A stretch of DNA of 64,000 bases from Gemmatimonadota bacterium (GCA_021413975.1 JAIOPJ010000033.1:124001-188000); one strand, 5' to 3'; shown: positions 9,216 through 18,768, counted from the first letter of the stretch. A program made the numbers and translations. Notes: generated by a model from the sequence alone, not told the origin.

Positions 9216-10536
9216 TCGCATCGTGAAGGCCTCGGACGAGCCTCGATTCACCGTCATCATCCCCACGAAGGATCGGGCGCACTACCTCGAGAAGACGCTG
9301 ACCACGTGCAGCCTGCAGACCTATGCCAACCTCGAGATCATCGTCTCGGATGACGGCAGCACGGATGGCACGCGCGACGTCGTCTCGCGTGCCGCCGCGC
9401 GGGACTCGCGGATCCGGTACGTCTCGCCGGGGAACACGGTGGGGATGCGCGACAATTTCGAGTTCGTCCTCGACCAGGTCCGACCGGGTTTCGTCATGGC
9501 GCTCGGCGGAGACGACGGCCTTCTCCCCGGCGCCATCGAGGGCATGCTCGATGCGCTGCGGCGCACCGGTCAGCAACTCCTCACCTGGCCCGCGCCGGTG
9601 TTCAGCTATGCCGGGGTCCGGACCCCCGGATCCCAGCTTCTGCTCCCGCTCGCTTCCGGGCTGCGCGTCGTCGACTCCGCCGCGGTCCTCGCCCGGCAGG
9701 CGCGCGACCTGAGCTATGTGACGGACCCGGAGTTGCCCATGTTCTACGTCAAGGGCGTGGTGGCGACGGAGCTGGTCGAGCGCGTCCGGTCCCGGTCGCC
9801 CGAGCATCGGTTCTACACCTGCTCCACGCCGGATGGGTACTCGGGCATCGTGCTCGCTGGCGAGGTGGCGCAGTACGCGTATTCCGGGACGCCGTTCTCG
9901 GTCTACGGCGCGTCGCCGAGCTCACAAGGTGCGGCCTATCTGTCGGCGGACGAGAAAGCGAAGCAGCAGTCGGCGGACTTCTTCCGCCTTGCCGCAGGCG
10001 TCCCCATGCATGCGGAACTGGCGTCGCAGCCGTATTCCCCGTTGATCAGTGTGATGACCGCGGACTTCCTCTTGCACGCCCGTGACCTGCCGGGCTGGCC
10101 AGGACGATTCCCCGCGATCGACTACGCCACGTTGCTGCGGAAGGCCCTCCATGAGCTCTCGCACGGGCTCTATTCCAGGCCTCGCGTGCCGCGGGAGCTC
10201 GAGATCCTCCATCGGATCGCGGAACGCCACGGTCTCGGCGGGGCCTTCCGGGAGCAGGTTCGCCGCGGCCGCCGCTCGCGGGCCAAGCCGCCGTTCGCCG
10301 GCTCGGGGATCCGCCCGGACACGCTATTCTTCGATGGAGAGGCGTTCGGGATCCACGATATCGTTGACGCCGTGTTCTTCTGCCGACTGGCTCGTTCCGC
10401 CTCCGGCGCCGTCGGTCTCAGGTCTTCCGTCTCGGCGCTCGTTCGCTCGATCAGGTACCGGCTCACCTCCCTGCGGCAGGGCGATCCATTCCCCGACGAA
10501 GCGGAGTGGCTGACCCGCAATCCGGATGCGTCCTAG
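9208..10536 (+). CDS. Glycosyltransferase family 2
   Basis: GT-A fold glycosyltransferase, 442 residues. The first 110 residues hold the family signature: FTVIIPTKDRAHYLEKTL, IIVSDDGSTDGT (residues 44-55), and GDDG (residues 101-104) as the metal-binding DxD equivalent. A C-terminal part of about 200 residues has no recognised domain and no clear membrane helices. It overlaps wzx by eight bases and the next gene by eleven. It probably adds a sugar to the growing repeat unit; donor and acceptor cannot be deduced. Confidence 0.86.
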   Translation: MSDRIVKASDEPRFTVIIPTKDRAHYLEKTLTTCSLQTYANLEIIVSDDGSTDGTRDVVSRAAARDSRIRYVSPGNTVGMRDNFEFVLDQVRPGFVMALGGDDGLLPGAIEGMLDALRRTGQQLLTWPAPVFSYAGVRTPGSQLLLPLASGLRVVDSAAVLARQARDLSYVTDPELPMFYVKGVVATELVERVRSRSPEHRFYTCSTPDGYSGIVLAGEVAQYAYSGTPFSVYGASPSSQGAAYLSADEKAKQQSADFFRLAAGVPMHAELASQPYSPLISVMTADFLLHARDLPGWPGRFPAIDYATLLRKALHELSHGLYSRPRVPRELEILHRIAERHGLGGAFREQVRRGRRSRAKPPFAGSGIRPDTLFFDGEAFGIHDIVDAVFFCRLARSASGAVGLRSSVSALVRSIRYRLTSLRQGDPFPDEAEWLTRNPDAS

Positions 10537-11746
10537 GCTCGACGGCCTGCGCTCGAATCCGATCCCAGACCCCACTCCCTCCACTCACGCATTGCTGCCC
10601 ATCTCGTCACCAGAACAGGCGCTCGCTCCCAACCGCATTCTCTTCGTGAATGGGGTGAATACCGCGTTCGGGGGTTCCGTCAGGAACCTCATGTCCGCGT
10701 GGCTGGCATCATTGCGTCGCGCCGGCGCCGAGGTGACCGTGCTCGACACGGTCCCGACGTTCGGGATCCGCCGGAAGGGGGCGTTCTTGTTCGCCCTGTG
10801 GGCGATCTACTTCCTCCCTGGGACGCTCTTCCGGCTGTCGCGATTCCCCGGGTTCGAGATGCTCGTCAAGCTCAGCCCAATCCTCGCGTGGCGGCTCCTG
10901 CGAAGACTGGTCCGCGGGCGGCCGGAACTGGTCGTGTTCTCGCATCACAGCAGCTTCCTCTACAGCCTGTTCGTCGCGCGGCATCGGCGGGTCTTCATCA
11001 TCCAGGACCTCCTGTACGTGCGCGCGCGGTCGATGGGCTATCCGAAGGCACTGTGCAAGCTGCTGTTCAAGGTCGAGTGCAAGGTGTACGGCCTGGCGGA
11101 GCACCTGGTGTCGCTATCCCACGACGAGCTTCGCATCCTGGAACGGTTCCTCGGCCCCCGGATCTCCCTGGCCTCCTGTCTCGACCGGGAGGAGGTGGTC
11201 GCCGGGCTCCCGGCGACGCCTGATCGCCGGATCGCGTTGGTCTCCGACTGGCGGCGCCCCGAGAACCTCCACGGCCTCCTGACGTTCTTCGCACCGGACC
11301 GCGACGCGGGCGGCTCGGGCGAGCGCCACGAGTTCGTCCTGTACGGGTTCGACTCCGCGGCGGCCACCCGCAAGGTCGCCGCGGCCGCTCCGCACACCGG
11401 GCATGCCTTCACGGATGGCGGCACGTATGCGACCTTCACGGACATCCAACAGGTGTTCTTCCTGGTGCCGATCTACCTGGGGGCCGGGATCAAGAGGAAG
11501 ACGCTGGAGACGTTGCAGTCCGGACGCTACGTGCTCGGCACGCCGGCCGCGTTCATCGGCCTGCGGCCGGGCTTCCTGAAGGATCGCGCACTCACCGTCG
11601 CCTCTCCCCGCGACATCGTGCTCCCGGATTCGGTACCGCTGGACATCGGCGAGGCGTTCCGCAAGTACTACTTCCAGGAATTCGGCGACATCGGCGAGTT
11701 GCTGGTCGGCTTCCTCGGTCCCGCCGCTGCCGGTCGGCGTCGTTGA
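10526..11746 (+). CDS. Putative GT-B glycosyltransferase
   Basis: Protein of 406 residues. Recognition rests on the GT-B style N-terminus (ILFVNGVNTAFGGSVRNLM, with the glycine-rich acceptor loop) and on the C-terminal nucleotide-sugar region FLVPIYLGAGIKRKTLETL, in which GAGIKxKxLE is a typical donor-binding turn of GT4/GT1-like enzymes. A hydrophobic segment (about residues 85-110) may anchor it to the membrane. The first 35 residues are Pro/Ser-rich and may not be translated; the conserved part starts near residue 36, so a later non-ATG start is possible. It lies between GT2 and the aminosugar cassette. Confidence 0.68.
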   Translation: MRPRLDGLRSNPIPDPTPSTHALLPISSPEQALAPNRILFVNGVNTAFGGSVRNLMSAWLASLRRAGAEVTVLDTVPTFGIRRKGAFLFALWAIYFLPGTLFRLSRFPGFEMLVKLSPILAWRLLRRLVRGRPELVVFSHHSSFLYSLFVARHRRVFIIQDLLYVRARSMGYPKALCKLLFKVECKVYGLAEHLVSLSHDELRILERFLGPRISLASCLDREEVVAGLPATPDRRIALVSDWRRPENLHGLLTFFAPDRDAGGSGERHEFVLYGFDSAAATRKVAAAAPHTGHAFTDGGTYATFTDIQQVFFLVPIYLGAGIKRKTLETLQSGRYVLGTPAAFIGLRPGFLKDRALTVASPRDIVLPDSVPLDIGEAFRKYYFQEFGDIGELLVGFLGPAAAGRRR

Positions 11747-11774
11747 CCCATCCCCTATTGCCAAGGAGACATGC

Positions 11775-12632
11775 GTGACGCGGGTACTGGTGACTGGAGC
11801 CTCCGGGATGCTCGGGAATGCCGTGCTCCGTTCGTTCGCGGGAGAGCCGGCATTCGAGGTCTTCGGGACCGCGCGGTCGTCGCAGGTCCTTCGACACTTC
11901 GACCCGGGCACGGCGAGTCGTGTGCTGACCGGTTTCGACCTGATGAACGAGGATGACCTCACCATCCTGTTCGAGCGCACCCGTCCTGACATCGTGATCC
12001 ACTGCGCAGGCCTCGTGAAGCAGCTTCAGGAGTCGAACGATCCGCTGCGGGCGATCCCGGTGAACGCGCTGCTCCCGCACCGCCTCTCGCGCCTGTGCGG
12101 GATCGCCGGTGCGCGACTGATCCACATCAGCACGGACTGCGTGTTCTCGGGGAAGACCGGGGGCTACGTGGAAGGGGACGCGCCGGACGCGCTCGACCTG
12201 TACGGCCGGAGCAAGTTGCTCGGGGAGGTCGCGGGGCCGCACGCGGTGACGCTCCGGACATCCATCATCGGCCATGAACTCGAGGGAAGTCGGAGTCTGG
12301 TCAACTGGTTCCTCGCGCAGACGGGCGATGTCCGCGGGTTCACGCGCGCGATCTTCTCGGGGCTGCCGACCGTCGAGCTCGCGCGCGTGATCCAGGCGCA
12401 CGTGATCCCCGACTCCACGCTCCAGGGCTTGTACCACGTCTCCGCGGACCCGATCAGCAAGCACGACCTCCTCCTCCTGCTGGCCCGCGCGTACGGCAAG
12501 GAGGTCCGGATCATCCCGGACGACACCGTCACGATCGATCGGTCATTGGACTCCTCGCGGTTCCGCGAGGCGACCGGATATGTTCCAGCGGCGTGGCCGG
12601 AGCTGGTGCGGCGCATGCGGGAATCACACTAA
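11775..12632 (+). CDS. RmlD-type SDR reductase of an N-acetyl-L-6-deoxyhexosamine pathway
   Basis: SDR of 285 residues resembling dTDP-4-dehydrorhamnose reductase: GASGMLGNAVL loop at the N-terminus, HISTDCVFSGKTGGY, and YGRSK as YxxxK. It is directly followed by a CapE/FnlA-type 4,6-dehydratase and a WecB/FnlC-type 2-epimerase. In UDP-L-FucNAc pathways the middle enzyme is CapF/FnlB, about 370 residues with a C-terminal cupin; this protein lacks the cupin and looks like the RmlD homologue WbvR of UDP-L-QuiNAc pathways. GTG at 11775 is supported by AAGGAG at 11763-11768, six bases upstream; the ATG at 11771 is in another frame. The sugar assignment is inference. Confidence 0.84.
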   Translation: MTRVLVTGASGMLGNAVLRSFAGEPAFEVFGTARSSQVLRHFDPGTASRVLTGFDLMNEDDLTILFERTRPDIVIHCAGLVKQLQESNDPLRAIPVNALLPHRLSRLCGIAGARLIHISTDCVFSGKTGGYVEGDAPDALDLYGRSKLLGEVAGPHAVTLRTSIIGHELEGSRSLVNWFLAQTGDVRGFTRAIFSGLPTVELARVIQAHVIPDSTLQGLYHVSADPISKHDLLLLLARAYGKEVRIIPDDTVTIDRSLDSSRFREATGYVPAAWPELVRRMRESH

Positions 12633-12643
12633 ATCAATCGAAC

Positions 12644-13687
12644 ATGTTCTCTGGGAAGACGCTCCTCATCTCGGGTGGCACCGGCTCCTTCGGCAATGCC
12701 GTCCTGCGACGGTTCCTCTCGGCCGAGATGCGCGAGATCCGCATCCTGAGCCGCGACGAGAAGAAGCAGGACGACATGCGCAAGCGGTACGGTGCGGCGA
12801 ACCTGAAGTTCTACCTCGGGGATGTCCGGGATTTCCGGAGCGTGCAGCACGCGATGAAGGGCGTCGACTACGTCTTCCACGCCGCGGCGCTGAAGCAGGT
12901 CCCCTCCTGCGAGTTCCACCCGATGCAGGCGGTCCAGACGAACGTGATGGGGACCGAGAACGTCCTGCTCGCCGCGGTCGAGGCCGACGTCGAGCGCGTC
13001 ATCTGCCTCTCCACGGACAAGGCGGTGTACCCGATCAACGCGATGGGGATCAGCAAGGCGATGATGGAGAAGGTCATGGTCGCCACGAGCCGGAACATCG
13101 CGAGTGGCGGCACCGTGATCTGCGGGACGCGGTACGGCAACGTCATGGCCTCGCGCGGCTCGGTCATCCCGCTGTTCGTCGAGCAGGTGCTGGCCGGGCG
13201 GCCGATCACCGTCACCGACCCCGACATGACGCGATTCATGATGTCGCTCGATGAGGCCGTCACGCTCGTGCTCCACGCGTTCCAGCACGGCAGCAACGGG
13301 GACATCTTCGTCCAGAAGTCGCCGGCGGCGACCGTCGCGACGCTGGCGCGTGCCGTACTGTCCGTCATGGGCAGGCCCGACCACCCCATCCGGACCATCG
13401 GTACCCGGCACGGGGAGAAGCTCTTCGAGGTGTTGCTCGGGCGCGAGGAGATGGCGTCCGCGGTCGACACGGGGGCGTACTTCCGGATCCCCCCCGACGG
13501 ACGCGACCTCAACTACGAGAAGTTCTTCGACGAGGGCAGCGCGCGGGCCACGCTCAGTACCCACGGGGAGGACTACAACTCCCACAACGCCGAACGGCTC
13601 GACGAGGAACGGATGAAGGCGCTGCTCCTGACGCTGGAGTACATGCGGCGCATCTCACGGGGAGAGCCCGCGGAGGTGGACGCCTGA
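12644..13687 (+). CDS. UDP-GlcNAc 4,6-dehydratase (5-inverting), CapE/FnlA/WbjB type
   Basis: First enzyme of UDP-L-FucNAc/L-QuiNAc/L-RhaNAc synthesis: 4,6-dehydration with C5 inversion of UDP-GlcNAc. The 347-residue SDR has the GGTGSFGNAVLRRF loop, the hallmark SRDEKKQDDMRKRY after strand 2, HAAALKQVPSCEFHPMQAVQTNV, and LSTDKAVYPINAMGISK. In the catalytic YxxxK position the Tyr is Met (MGISK), as is known for WbpM/CapE-type dehydratases. ATG 12644 is chosen because the Rossmann loop follows within ten residues; a more upstream start would overlap the reductase gene. Its TGA overlaps the ATG of the 2-epimerase by one base. Confidence 0.93.
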   Translation: MFSGKTLLISGGTGSFGNAVLRRFLSAEMREIRILSRDEKKQDDMRKRYGAANLKFYLGDVRDFRSVQHAMKGVDYVFHAAALKQVPSCEFHPMQAVQTNVMGTENVLLAAVEADVERVICLSTDKAVYPINAMGISKAMMEKVMVATSRNIASGGTVICGTRYGNVMASRGSVIPLFVEQVLAGRPITVTDPDMTRFMMSLDEAVTLVLHAFQHGSNGDIFVQKSPAATVATLARAVLSVMGRPDHPIRTIGTRHGEKLFEVLLGREEMASAVDTGAYFRIPPDGRDLNYEKFFDEGSARATLSTHGEDYNSHNAERLDEERMKALLLTLEYMRRISRGEPAEVDA

Positions 13688-14841
13688 TGTCGACGCGCCT
13701 CAGGGTCATCACGGTGGTGGGGACGCGACCGGAGATCATCCGGCTCTCGCGGGTGATCGAGAAGCTCGATCGCTATTGCGATCACACGCTCGTCCACACC
13801 GGACAGAACTACGACTACGAGTTGAACCAGATCTTCTTCGATGACCTCGGGATCCGTCGGCCCGATCACTTCCTGGAAGCGGTGGGCGAGACCGTCGCCG
13901 ATACGATCGGCAACATCATCAGCGCGGTCGACAAGGTCTTCGCCCGCGTGGCGCCCGATGCGCTGCTCCTGCTCGGCGACACGAACAGCTGCCTCGCCGT
14001 GATCCCGGCCAAGCGCCGCAAGATCCCGATCTTCCACCTGGAGGCCGGCAATCGCTGCTTCGACATGCGTGTCCCCGAGGAGATCAACCGGCGGATCGTC
14101 GATCACACGTCGGACGTGAACCTGACGTACAGCGACATCGCCCGCGAATGCCTCCTTCGGGAGGGGATGTCGCCGGACCTCGTCATCAAGACGGGGAGCC
14201 CGATGCACGAGGTCCTCGCGCACTACCGCGGGAGCATCGATCGGTCCGATGTCGTAGATCGCCTCGGACTCACGCCGCGCCGCTTCTTCGTCGTCAGCGC
14301 CCACCGTGAGGAGAACGTCGATTCGCCGGTGCAGTTCCGCGGTCTCGTCCACGTGCTCAACGACCTCGCGGCGACGTTCGAGGTGCCCGTGATCGTCTCG
14401 ACGCATCCGCGCACCCAGCAACGGATCGATGGAGCCGGCATCTCGTTCCACCCCCTCGTGCGGCTGCTGAAGCCGCTGGGGTTCTTCGACTACGTCAAGC
14501 TCCAGATGGAGGCCCGGGCCGTGCTCTCGGACAGCGGGACGATCAGTGAGGAGTCCTCCATCCTCAACTTCCCGGCGCTCAACATCCGGCAGGCCCAGGA
14601 GCGCCACGAGGCGCTCGAGGAAGCGTCCGTGATGATGGTCGGGCTCAACCCGGACCGGATCAGGCAGGGCCTGGCCATCCTCGACGATCAGCCGCGGGGC
14701 GACGACCGGCTCCTGCGTCCCGTTGCCGATTACGGCATGCCGAACGTGAGCGAGAAGATCGTCAGGATCATCCACAGCCACACGGACTACGTGCGCCGCG
14801 TGGTCTGGAAACAGTACGAGGGTGGCGCCAGCGCCGGCTGA
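13687..14841 (+). CDS. UDP-N-acetylglucosamine 2-epimerase family (WecB/FnlC/CapG)
   Basis: Non-hydrolysing 2-epimerase, 384 residues, GT-B-like fold without a cofactor. Family landmarks are GTRPEIIRLSRVI at the start, HTGQNYDYELNQIFF, LLLGDTNS, HLEAGNRCFDMRVPEEINR, SAHREEN (about residue 203) and DSGTISEESSILNFPAL (about residue 280). The CFDMRVPEE variant is typical of the FnlC/CapG subgroup acting on L-sugars rather than of WecB proper. It forms a one-base overlap with the dehydratase and completes the three-step cassette that starts at 11775. Confidence 0.93.
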   Translation: MSTRLRVITVVGTRPEIIRLSRVIEKLDRYCDHTLVHTGQNYDYELNQIFFDDLGIRRPDHFLEAVGETVADTIGNIISAVDKVFARVAPDALLLLGDTNSCLAVIPAKRRKIPIFHLEAGNRCFDMRVPEEINRRIVDHTSDVNLTYSDIARECLLREGMSPDLVIKTGSPMHEVLAHYRGSIDRSDVVDRLGLTPRRFFVVSAHREENVDSPVQFRGLVHVLNDLAATFEVPVIVSTHPRTQQRIDGAGISFHPLVRLLKPLGFFDYVKLQMEARAVLSDSGTISEESSILNFPALNIRQAQERHEALEEASVMMVGLNPDRIRQGLAILDDQPRGDDRLLRPVADYGMPNVSEKIVRIIHSHTDYVRRVVWKQYEGGASAG

Positions 14842-14886
14842 CGGCCGTCCCGGGGCCCGTCCGTAGCCTTCTTCGAGGGCAGTAGA

Positions 14887-15861
14887 ATGCATCCTCATCT
14901 CCGACGAGTTCTGCCGCTGGTGGATGTCGTGGCCGCGCCGTTCGTGCTGTTCTCGGCGCTGGTCCTCAAGTCGGTGCGGCGCCTCGGGGTGCAGCGAGTC
15001 CCCCTGTGCCGGTCGATACTCATGCGCGTCGGGGTCTTTCCCATTCGGCGGCACTATCACGAGCCGCAGTTCGACAATCGGTCGCCCAGGCAGGACTTCG
15101 CGATCGACCGGGTTCTCCCCGGGATCGACTTGAACGAAGCGGGGCAGTTGGAGTTCCTGGAGCGACTGACGTACGCGGCGGAGCTCGCGGACTTGCCGTC
15201 GCATCCGACGCCGGGACGGCTCGAGTTCCACCTCGAGAACGCCTCCTTCACCTCAGGGGATGCCGAGTACCTGTATCAGGTCATCCGCGCGCTGAAGCCT
15301 CGACGGATCCTGGAGGTGGGTAGCGGCAACTCGACCCTGATGGCCGTCAAGGCAGTCACACGGAATGCCTCCGAGGACGCGTCCTATCGATGCCAACTCG
15401 TCTGCATCGAGCCGTATGAGATGCCCTGGCTCGAACGGCTCGGCGTGACGGTGCTCCGCCAGCGGGTGGAGGAGGTCGAGGCGTCGGTGTTCGCGGACCT
15501 GGACGATGGCGATCTCCTCTTCATCGACTCCTCGCACGTGATCCGGCCGGAGGGGGACGTGCTGTTCGAGTTCCTCCAGTTGCTTCCGACCCTGCGGCCC
15601 GGCGTGATCGTGCACGTGCACGACATCTTCACGCCGAAGAACTACCGCAGGGAGTGGATGGTGGAGGAGGTGCGCCTCTGGAACGAGCAGTACCTGCTCG
15701 AGGCGTTCCTGACGGACAATCGCGAGTGGGAAGTGATCGGTGCGCTGAACTACCTGCACCACAACCACTTCGCGCGGCTGAAGCAGGTGGCGCCGTTCTC
15801 GCGACCGGAAGTCCTGCCCGGATCATTCTACATGAGGAGGGTCGGGGGCCGCGGGTCCTGA
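14887..15861 (+). CDS. Class I SAM-dependent methyltransferase-like protein
   Basis: Protein of 324 residues with an N-terminal hydrophobic stretch (about residues 10-30) and a Rossmann methyltransferase core from about residue 125. ILEVGSGNSTLMAV is motif I for SAM binding, VCIEPYEMPWL the acidic end of strand 2, and LFIDSSHVIRPEGD with VIVHVHDIF later strands, as in the Methyltransf_24 group. It closes the plus-strand EPS cluster and may O-methylate a sugar of the repeat. Acceptor unknown. The 169-base gap to the convergent SLBB gene shows no U-tract terminator. Confidence 0.78.
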   Translation: MHPHLRRVLPLVDVVAAPFVLFSALVLKSVRRLGVQRVPLCRSILMRVGVFPIRRHYHEPQFDNRSPRQDFAIDRVLPGIDLNEAGQLEFLERLTYAAELADLPSHPTPGRLEFHLENASFTSGDAEYLYQVIRALKPRRILEVGSGNSTLMAVKAVTRNASEDASYRCQLVCIEPYEMPWLERLGVTVLRQRVEEVEASVFADLDDGDLLFIDSSHVIRPEGDVLFEFLQLLPTLRPGVIVHVHDIFTPKNYRREWMVEEVRLWNEQYLLEAFLTDNREWEVIGALNYLHHNHFARLKQVAPFSRPEVLPGSFYMRRVGGRGS

Positions 15862-16030
15862 GACTGCGACGAGTACGTCCTCCCGGAGGAAGAGGTCGAG
15901 GGGCCGCCGTTGCCAGGCGGTCACCCTCACCATCCCCCGCTGATGACGCGCGCTGCGGATCATTCGGCTGACTGTCGGGCTTCGGCTCCCTGGGCGCGTA
16001 CCACAGATGCGCCGTGAGCTCACCGGCCGC

Positions 16031-18592
16031 TCAACGCAACAGCACGAGCACCGTCGCGATGCTCGCGAGCGTCTGCGCGACGATCTGCACCGTCAGCGCG
16101 ATGCGTTGCACGTTCTGTGAGTTATCCGCCTCGACCGGGACCACCACCGTCGCCCCTTCACGCGGTTTCGGATCCAGCGGGATGAGCCAGAACAGCCGCT
16201 GCCGGGCCTGGATCTTCCCGTTCGGCTGGATCACGTACGCGCGCCGCTCGCTCCCGTTCAGCGCACCGCCTCCGGACGCGCGGATGTAGTACCCGATCCG
16301 CTTCCCCTCATGCGTGATGACGGTCGGAGCATTCACGGCACCGCGAATCTCGACCGTCGATCTCCGGGAAGGCACGTCGAGCGAGTCCCCGTTGATCAGC
16401 ACGAGGTCATCCGTGGACCCCCGCTGCCGCATCGCCCGACCGAGAGCAAGCCCCACACGCGACCGCTCGAACGAGACGGTCTGCGTCGAATCCATCTCCA
16501 CACCCCGCCGGAACGACGTCGCCGCCGTCTGGCGCCCGAAGTACGCCGCATCCACCGCGGCGGCCGGTGTGAAGCCGCCTGCCCGCTTCACGAGATCGCT
16601 GAGCGTCTCCGTCTTGCTGACCAGCGTGTATCGTCCCGGGAACCGTACCTCACCGGTCAGGACGACCGACCGCGGCGTCTCCCAGTCCGGCTGCTGCATG
16701 ATCAGCACGTTGTCATATGGTTGCAGCGCGACCTCCGCCGTCGACCGACTCCCCGCCGTCGCCTCACCGAGCGGCCCGGGATACGGCACCCCGGCCACGT
16801 AGTCCCCGATGTAGCTCGAATCGAGCGGCACCCTGAGCGTGACCGCGGTGTGCCCGCCACGCCGATCCTCGGGCACGCGCGCCACCTCGGCCTCACGCAG
16901 GTACGCCCCCGCCCGGAGCCCTCCGGCGGAGAGCACGAGGTCACGCAGCGTCATTCCCTCACGCCACGGATACTGCCCGCTCCGCCGCACCGACCCGCCG
17001 ATCGCGACGTACCGATCCGGCCGGAACTCGGTGAGGGAGAAGACGGTGATCTCGTCGTCCTCCTGCAGCAACAGGTCGTTCGCGGCCTGGCCGGTGGTGT
17101 CCCGCAGCGCGGTGCGCAGCTGGATCCGGGTGGAGTCGGGACGGAGGCGCGTGATGCTGACCTGTCCGAGGTACGCATCCGGCTTGAGCCCTCCGGCCTG
17201 GCGCAGCGCATCGCTCAGCTTGAGACCGGTGCGGAATCCCTGCGACCCGGCGTTCCACACATGCCCGAGCACGGACACGCGCCCGCGCACGCGGTCGGAG
17301 ATGGGAAGGGCGCGCAGTTCGTCCCCGCCGGTGAGCGGCAGGCTCGGATACGACGCGATCCCTCCCGAGGCCCCGGCCGCCACGTCGATCACCACGCGGT
17401 CCTGGCCCCCGACTCCGCGCTCGGCGGGTGGGACGAGTCGCGTGAGCAGCACTCGGGACGTCACGGCGGTCGGCCGGAAACCGCCGGCCGACACGAGCGC
17501 GTCGCGGACCCCCTCGCCGGCGCGCAACTCGTACGTCGCGGGCCGGATGACCTCGCCGGTCACGCGGACGCGCGGGCCATGAGGCCCGACGAACACGATG
17601 TCGCCGTTCTCGAGGCGCCGGTCCGATCCGCGCTCACCCTTCAGGAGATAGTCGTACAGGTCCACCGTCGCCACGACGGCGCCGCCGCGCCGCACCGTCA
17701 CGGCCCGGAACGTTCCCTCCTCGGTCGGGCCACCGGCCGCGTAGAGCGCGGTCATGGCCGTCGCCGTGCTGGCCACCCGGTAGCTGGAAGGGCGGGCGAC
17801 ATCGCCGGTCACGAAGACCTGGATCGCCCGAAGCCGCGAGACACTCACGGAGAACTTGGTGCGCGCATCGGCGCCACGCCGGACGCCGGAATAGCTGCGG
17901 GCGAGCCGCTCGTAGAGCAGGTCCTCGAGCTGCGACATGGTCAGGTTCGCCACGCTGAGCTGGCCGACCTGCGGGATCACGATGAATCCCTCGCGCGTGA
18001 TCGGCAGCGTGTGCGCGAGCTCGACCTCGCCCGTCAGGATGAGCACCAACTCGTCCCCGGGGCCAAGGCGATAGTCCGGACCGACGGGGCCGTCCATGAC
18101 GGGGATGAACTCGCTGGTGGCGTTCCGGAACAACGAGAGCCCGAAGAGTGCGTACGAGGCCTTCTCCTGTTCCGCGGTGCGCTCGACATCGTCACGCACG
18201 GTCACGACCGCAGGGCTGGCGTCGCGATTCGCCGCGGCAGGCTGCTGCCTCAGCATGGTGCGCATCACGGTCGCATCGTCGTTGCTGGAGATGCCCAGGC
18301 GCTCGAGCGCGGTCACGATGTCGGACGTCGGAGCAGCGCCGTTCCCGGCGCCTCCCGGGAGGTAGGCGTCGAGGAAGTTCTCCGGATACCCCTCGGCACG
18401 CAGCCGCTGCCGCACCTGATCGGCGCTCATCCCGCTCGTCATCAGCCGCTGCCGGACCTGCGTCGCCAACTCCGGCCGTGCCTGGAGAAGGGCCTGCGCC
18501 TCCGAGGGCGACGGGCGTTGGGCGACGGCCGCAACAGAGGTGGCGGCCATCGCGACAGCGATGCAAAGGAGCTTGGACACGCGCTGGGTCAT
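16031..18592 (-). CDS. Large SLBB polysaccharide export protein (Wza/BexD-like)
   Basis: Outer-membrane or periplasmic polysaccharide exporter, 853 residues, more than twice the size of Wza. Start ATG 18592 is chosen because a clean signal peptide follows (MTQRVSKLLCIAVAMAATSVAAVAQ region); no lipobox Cys is present. After a charged linker comes the Poly_export domain (LGPGDELVLILTGEVEL, about residue 175) and then about six SLBB-type repeats, each beginning with a V-x-V-x-G-x-V strand and ending in AGG (for example VFVTGDVARPSSY, VRVTGEVIRPATY, VAIGGSVRRSGQY, VVLTGEVRFPGRY). A hydrophobic helix closes the protein, as in Wza. It is transcribed against the rest of the EPS locus from its own promoter at 18631-18659. 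Confidence 0.88.
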   Translation of the reverse strand: MTQRVSKLLCIAVAMAATSVAAVAQRPSPSEAQALLQARPELATQVRQRLMTSGMSADQVRQRLRAEGYPENFLDAYLPGGAGNGAAPTSDIVTALERLGISSNDDATVMRTMLRQQPAAANRDASPAVVTVRDDVERTAEQEKASYALFGLSLFRNATSEFIPVMDGPVGPDYRLGPGDELVLILTGEVELAHTLPITREGFIVIPQVGQLSVANLTMSQLEDLLYERLARSYSGVRRGADARTKFSVSVSRLRAIQVFVTGDVARPSSYRVASTATAMTALYAAGGPTEEGTFRAVTVRRGGAVVATVDLYDYLLKGERGSDRRLENGDIVFVGPHGPRVRVTGEVIRPATYELRAGEGVRDALVSAGGFRPTAVTSRVLLTRLVPPAERGVGGQDRVVIDVAAGASGGIASYPSLPLTGGDELRALPISDRVRGRVSVLGHVWNAGSQGFRTGLKLSDALRQAGGLKPDAYLGQVSITRLRPDSTRIQLRTALRDTTGQAANDLLLQEDDEITVFSLTEFRPDRYVAIGGSVRRSGQYPWREGMTLRDLVLSAGGLRAGAYLREAEVARVPEDRRGGHTAVTLRVPLDSSYIGDYVAGVPYPGPLGEATAGSRSTAEVALQPYDNVLIMQQPDWETPRSVVLTGEVRFPGRYTLVSKTETLSDLVKRAGGFTPAAAVDAAYFGRQTAATSFRRGVEMDSTQTVSFERSRVGLALGRAMRQRGSTDDLVLINGDSLDVPSRRSTVEIRGAVNAPTVITHEGKRIGYYIRASGGGALNGSERRAYVIQPNGKIQARQRLFWLIPLDPKPREGATVVVPVEADNSQNVQRIALTVQIVAQTLASIATVLVLLR

Positions 18593-18630
18593 CGGGGGGA
18601 TGGGTGGTGAGGACTGCGGTTCCGACCTCG

Positions 18631-18659
18631 AACTTAGTCCGACGCCCGTCGATACCCAA
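18631..18659 (-). promoter_or_regulatory. Promoter of the SLBB export gene
   Basis: On the minus strand TTGGGT (18659-18654) and TAAGTT (18636-18631) are separated by 17 bases. The expected RNA start near 18624 gives a leader of about 30 bases before the ATG at 18592. Confidence 0.6.
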
Positions 18660-18768
18660 GACTGCAGGGGGACGGACCGGCCCGGTCCACCGAAACGGCG
18701 GACCACCGGGTAACGACAGGGCGGGAGCAGAAGCCGCGCTCGACCGCGTGGATCCGAGACACCGTCAA

